This document shows positions 64,000-64,000 of a DNA stretch of 64,000 bases, in pieces. Both the position numbers and the translations under genes were made by a program. The DNA is taken from contig NZ_BMPI01000031.1 of assembly GCF_014647515.1 (NCBI RefSeq), positions 55,917 through 119,916 of the forward strand, written 5' to 3'. Under the pieces are notes generated by a model, which saw nothing but the letters and a program-made list of their open reading frames with translations, was not told where the DNA came from and searched no databases. Within the stretch, counting starts at the first letter, position 1. Each line of letters begins with the position of its first letter. This stretch comes from Dactylosporangium sucinum. Lineage in GTDB: Bacteria; Actinomycetota; Actinomycetes; Mycobacteriales; Micromonosporaceae.

Positions 64000-64000
64000 C

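Overview
The window is a very GC-rich actinobacterial chromosome segment. Several markers point to Micromonosporaceae (Actinoplanes, Dactylosporangium and relatives), although no 16S gene is present to settle it. These are BldD with an intact c-di-GMP signature, the actinobacterial integration host factor mIHF, an actinobacterial PriA without a Walker A motif, and the gene order hisS - metallo-hydrolase - cyclophilin - relA - apt - secF - secD - yajC - ruvB - ruvA, which is the order known from Mycobacterium tuberculosis. Most of the window is housekeeping DNA on the minus strand with tightly overlapping (ATGA/GTGA) genes.

Layout. 0-4.2 kb: a partial gene, then the riboflavin operon ribD-ribE-ribBA-ribH behind an FMN riboswitch. 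4.2-10.3 kb: a response regulator with a variant GGDEF domain, rpe, a hemerythrin-like protein, a P-loop kinase, an ABC exporter and an amidohydrolase. 10.3-13.3 kb: def-fmt-rsmB on the plus strand. 13.5-19.1 kb: priA, metK, coaBC, rpoZ and mihF. 19.2-28.3 kb: the pyrimidine operon pyrR-pyrB-pyrC-carA-carB-pyrD-pyrF, led by a PyrR-binding RNA hairpin. 28.4-31.4 kb: bldD, a DUF559-type nuclease, nusB and efp. 31.5-38.1 kb: an MptA/B-like mannosyltransferase, then the shikimate cluster aroE-aroC-aroK-aroB with mltG and ruvX upstream. 38.7-50.2 kb: alaS, two small membrane proteins, a large repetitive membrane protein, rarA, aspS, hisS and a metallo-hydrolase. 50.3-52.2 kb: two extracytoplasmic cyclophilins. 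56-64 kb: relA, apt, secF, secD, yajC, ruvB and the 3' end of ruvA.

The most interesting region is a five-gene cassette at 52.26-56.07 kb, inserted between the cyclophilin pair and relA. It has its own promoter and codes for a 76-residue peptide with ten cysteines, a MauE-like membrane redox protein, a membrane-anchored thioredoxin-fold protein (CETC), an ABC exporter without a peptidase domain, and a minimal S26 signal peptidase. The genes are nearly contiguous or overlap. The precursor has an Ala-Gly-Ala site just before its first cysteine, which fits cleavage by the S26 enzyme. I read this as a dedicated production line for an exported, disulfide-rich peptide. The assignment to an undescribed system is inference.

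A second theme is long perfect palindromes in gaps between genes. One family (ATGATC type) has five copies; another (GACCTTGGTGG type) has two; two more are single; and a short GC-rich element occurs three times. No tRNA, rRNA, CRISPR array, transposase or phage gene was seen.
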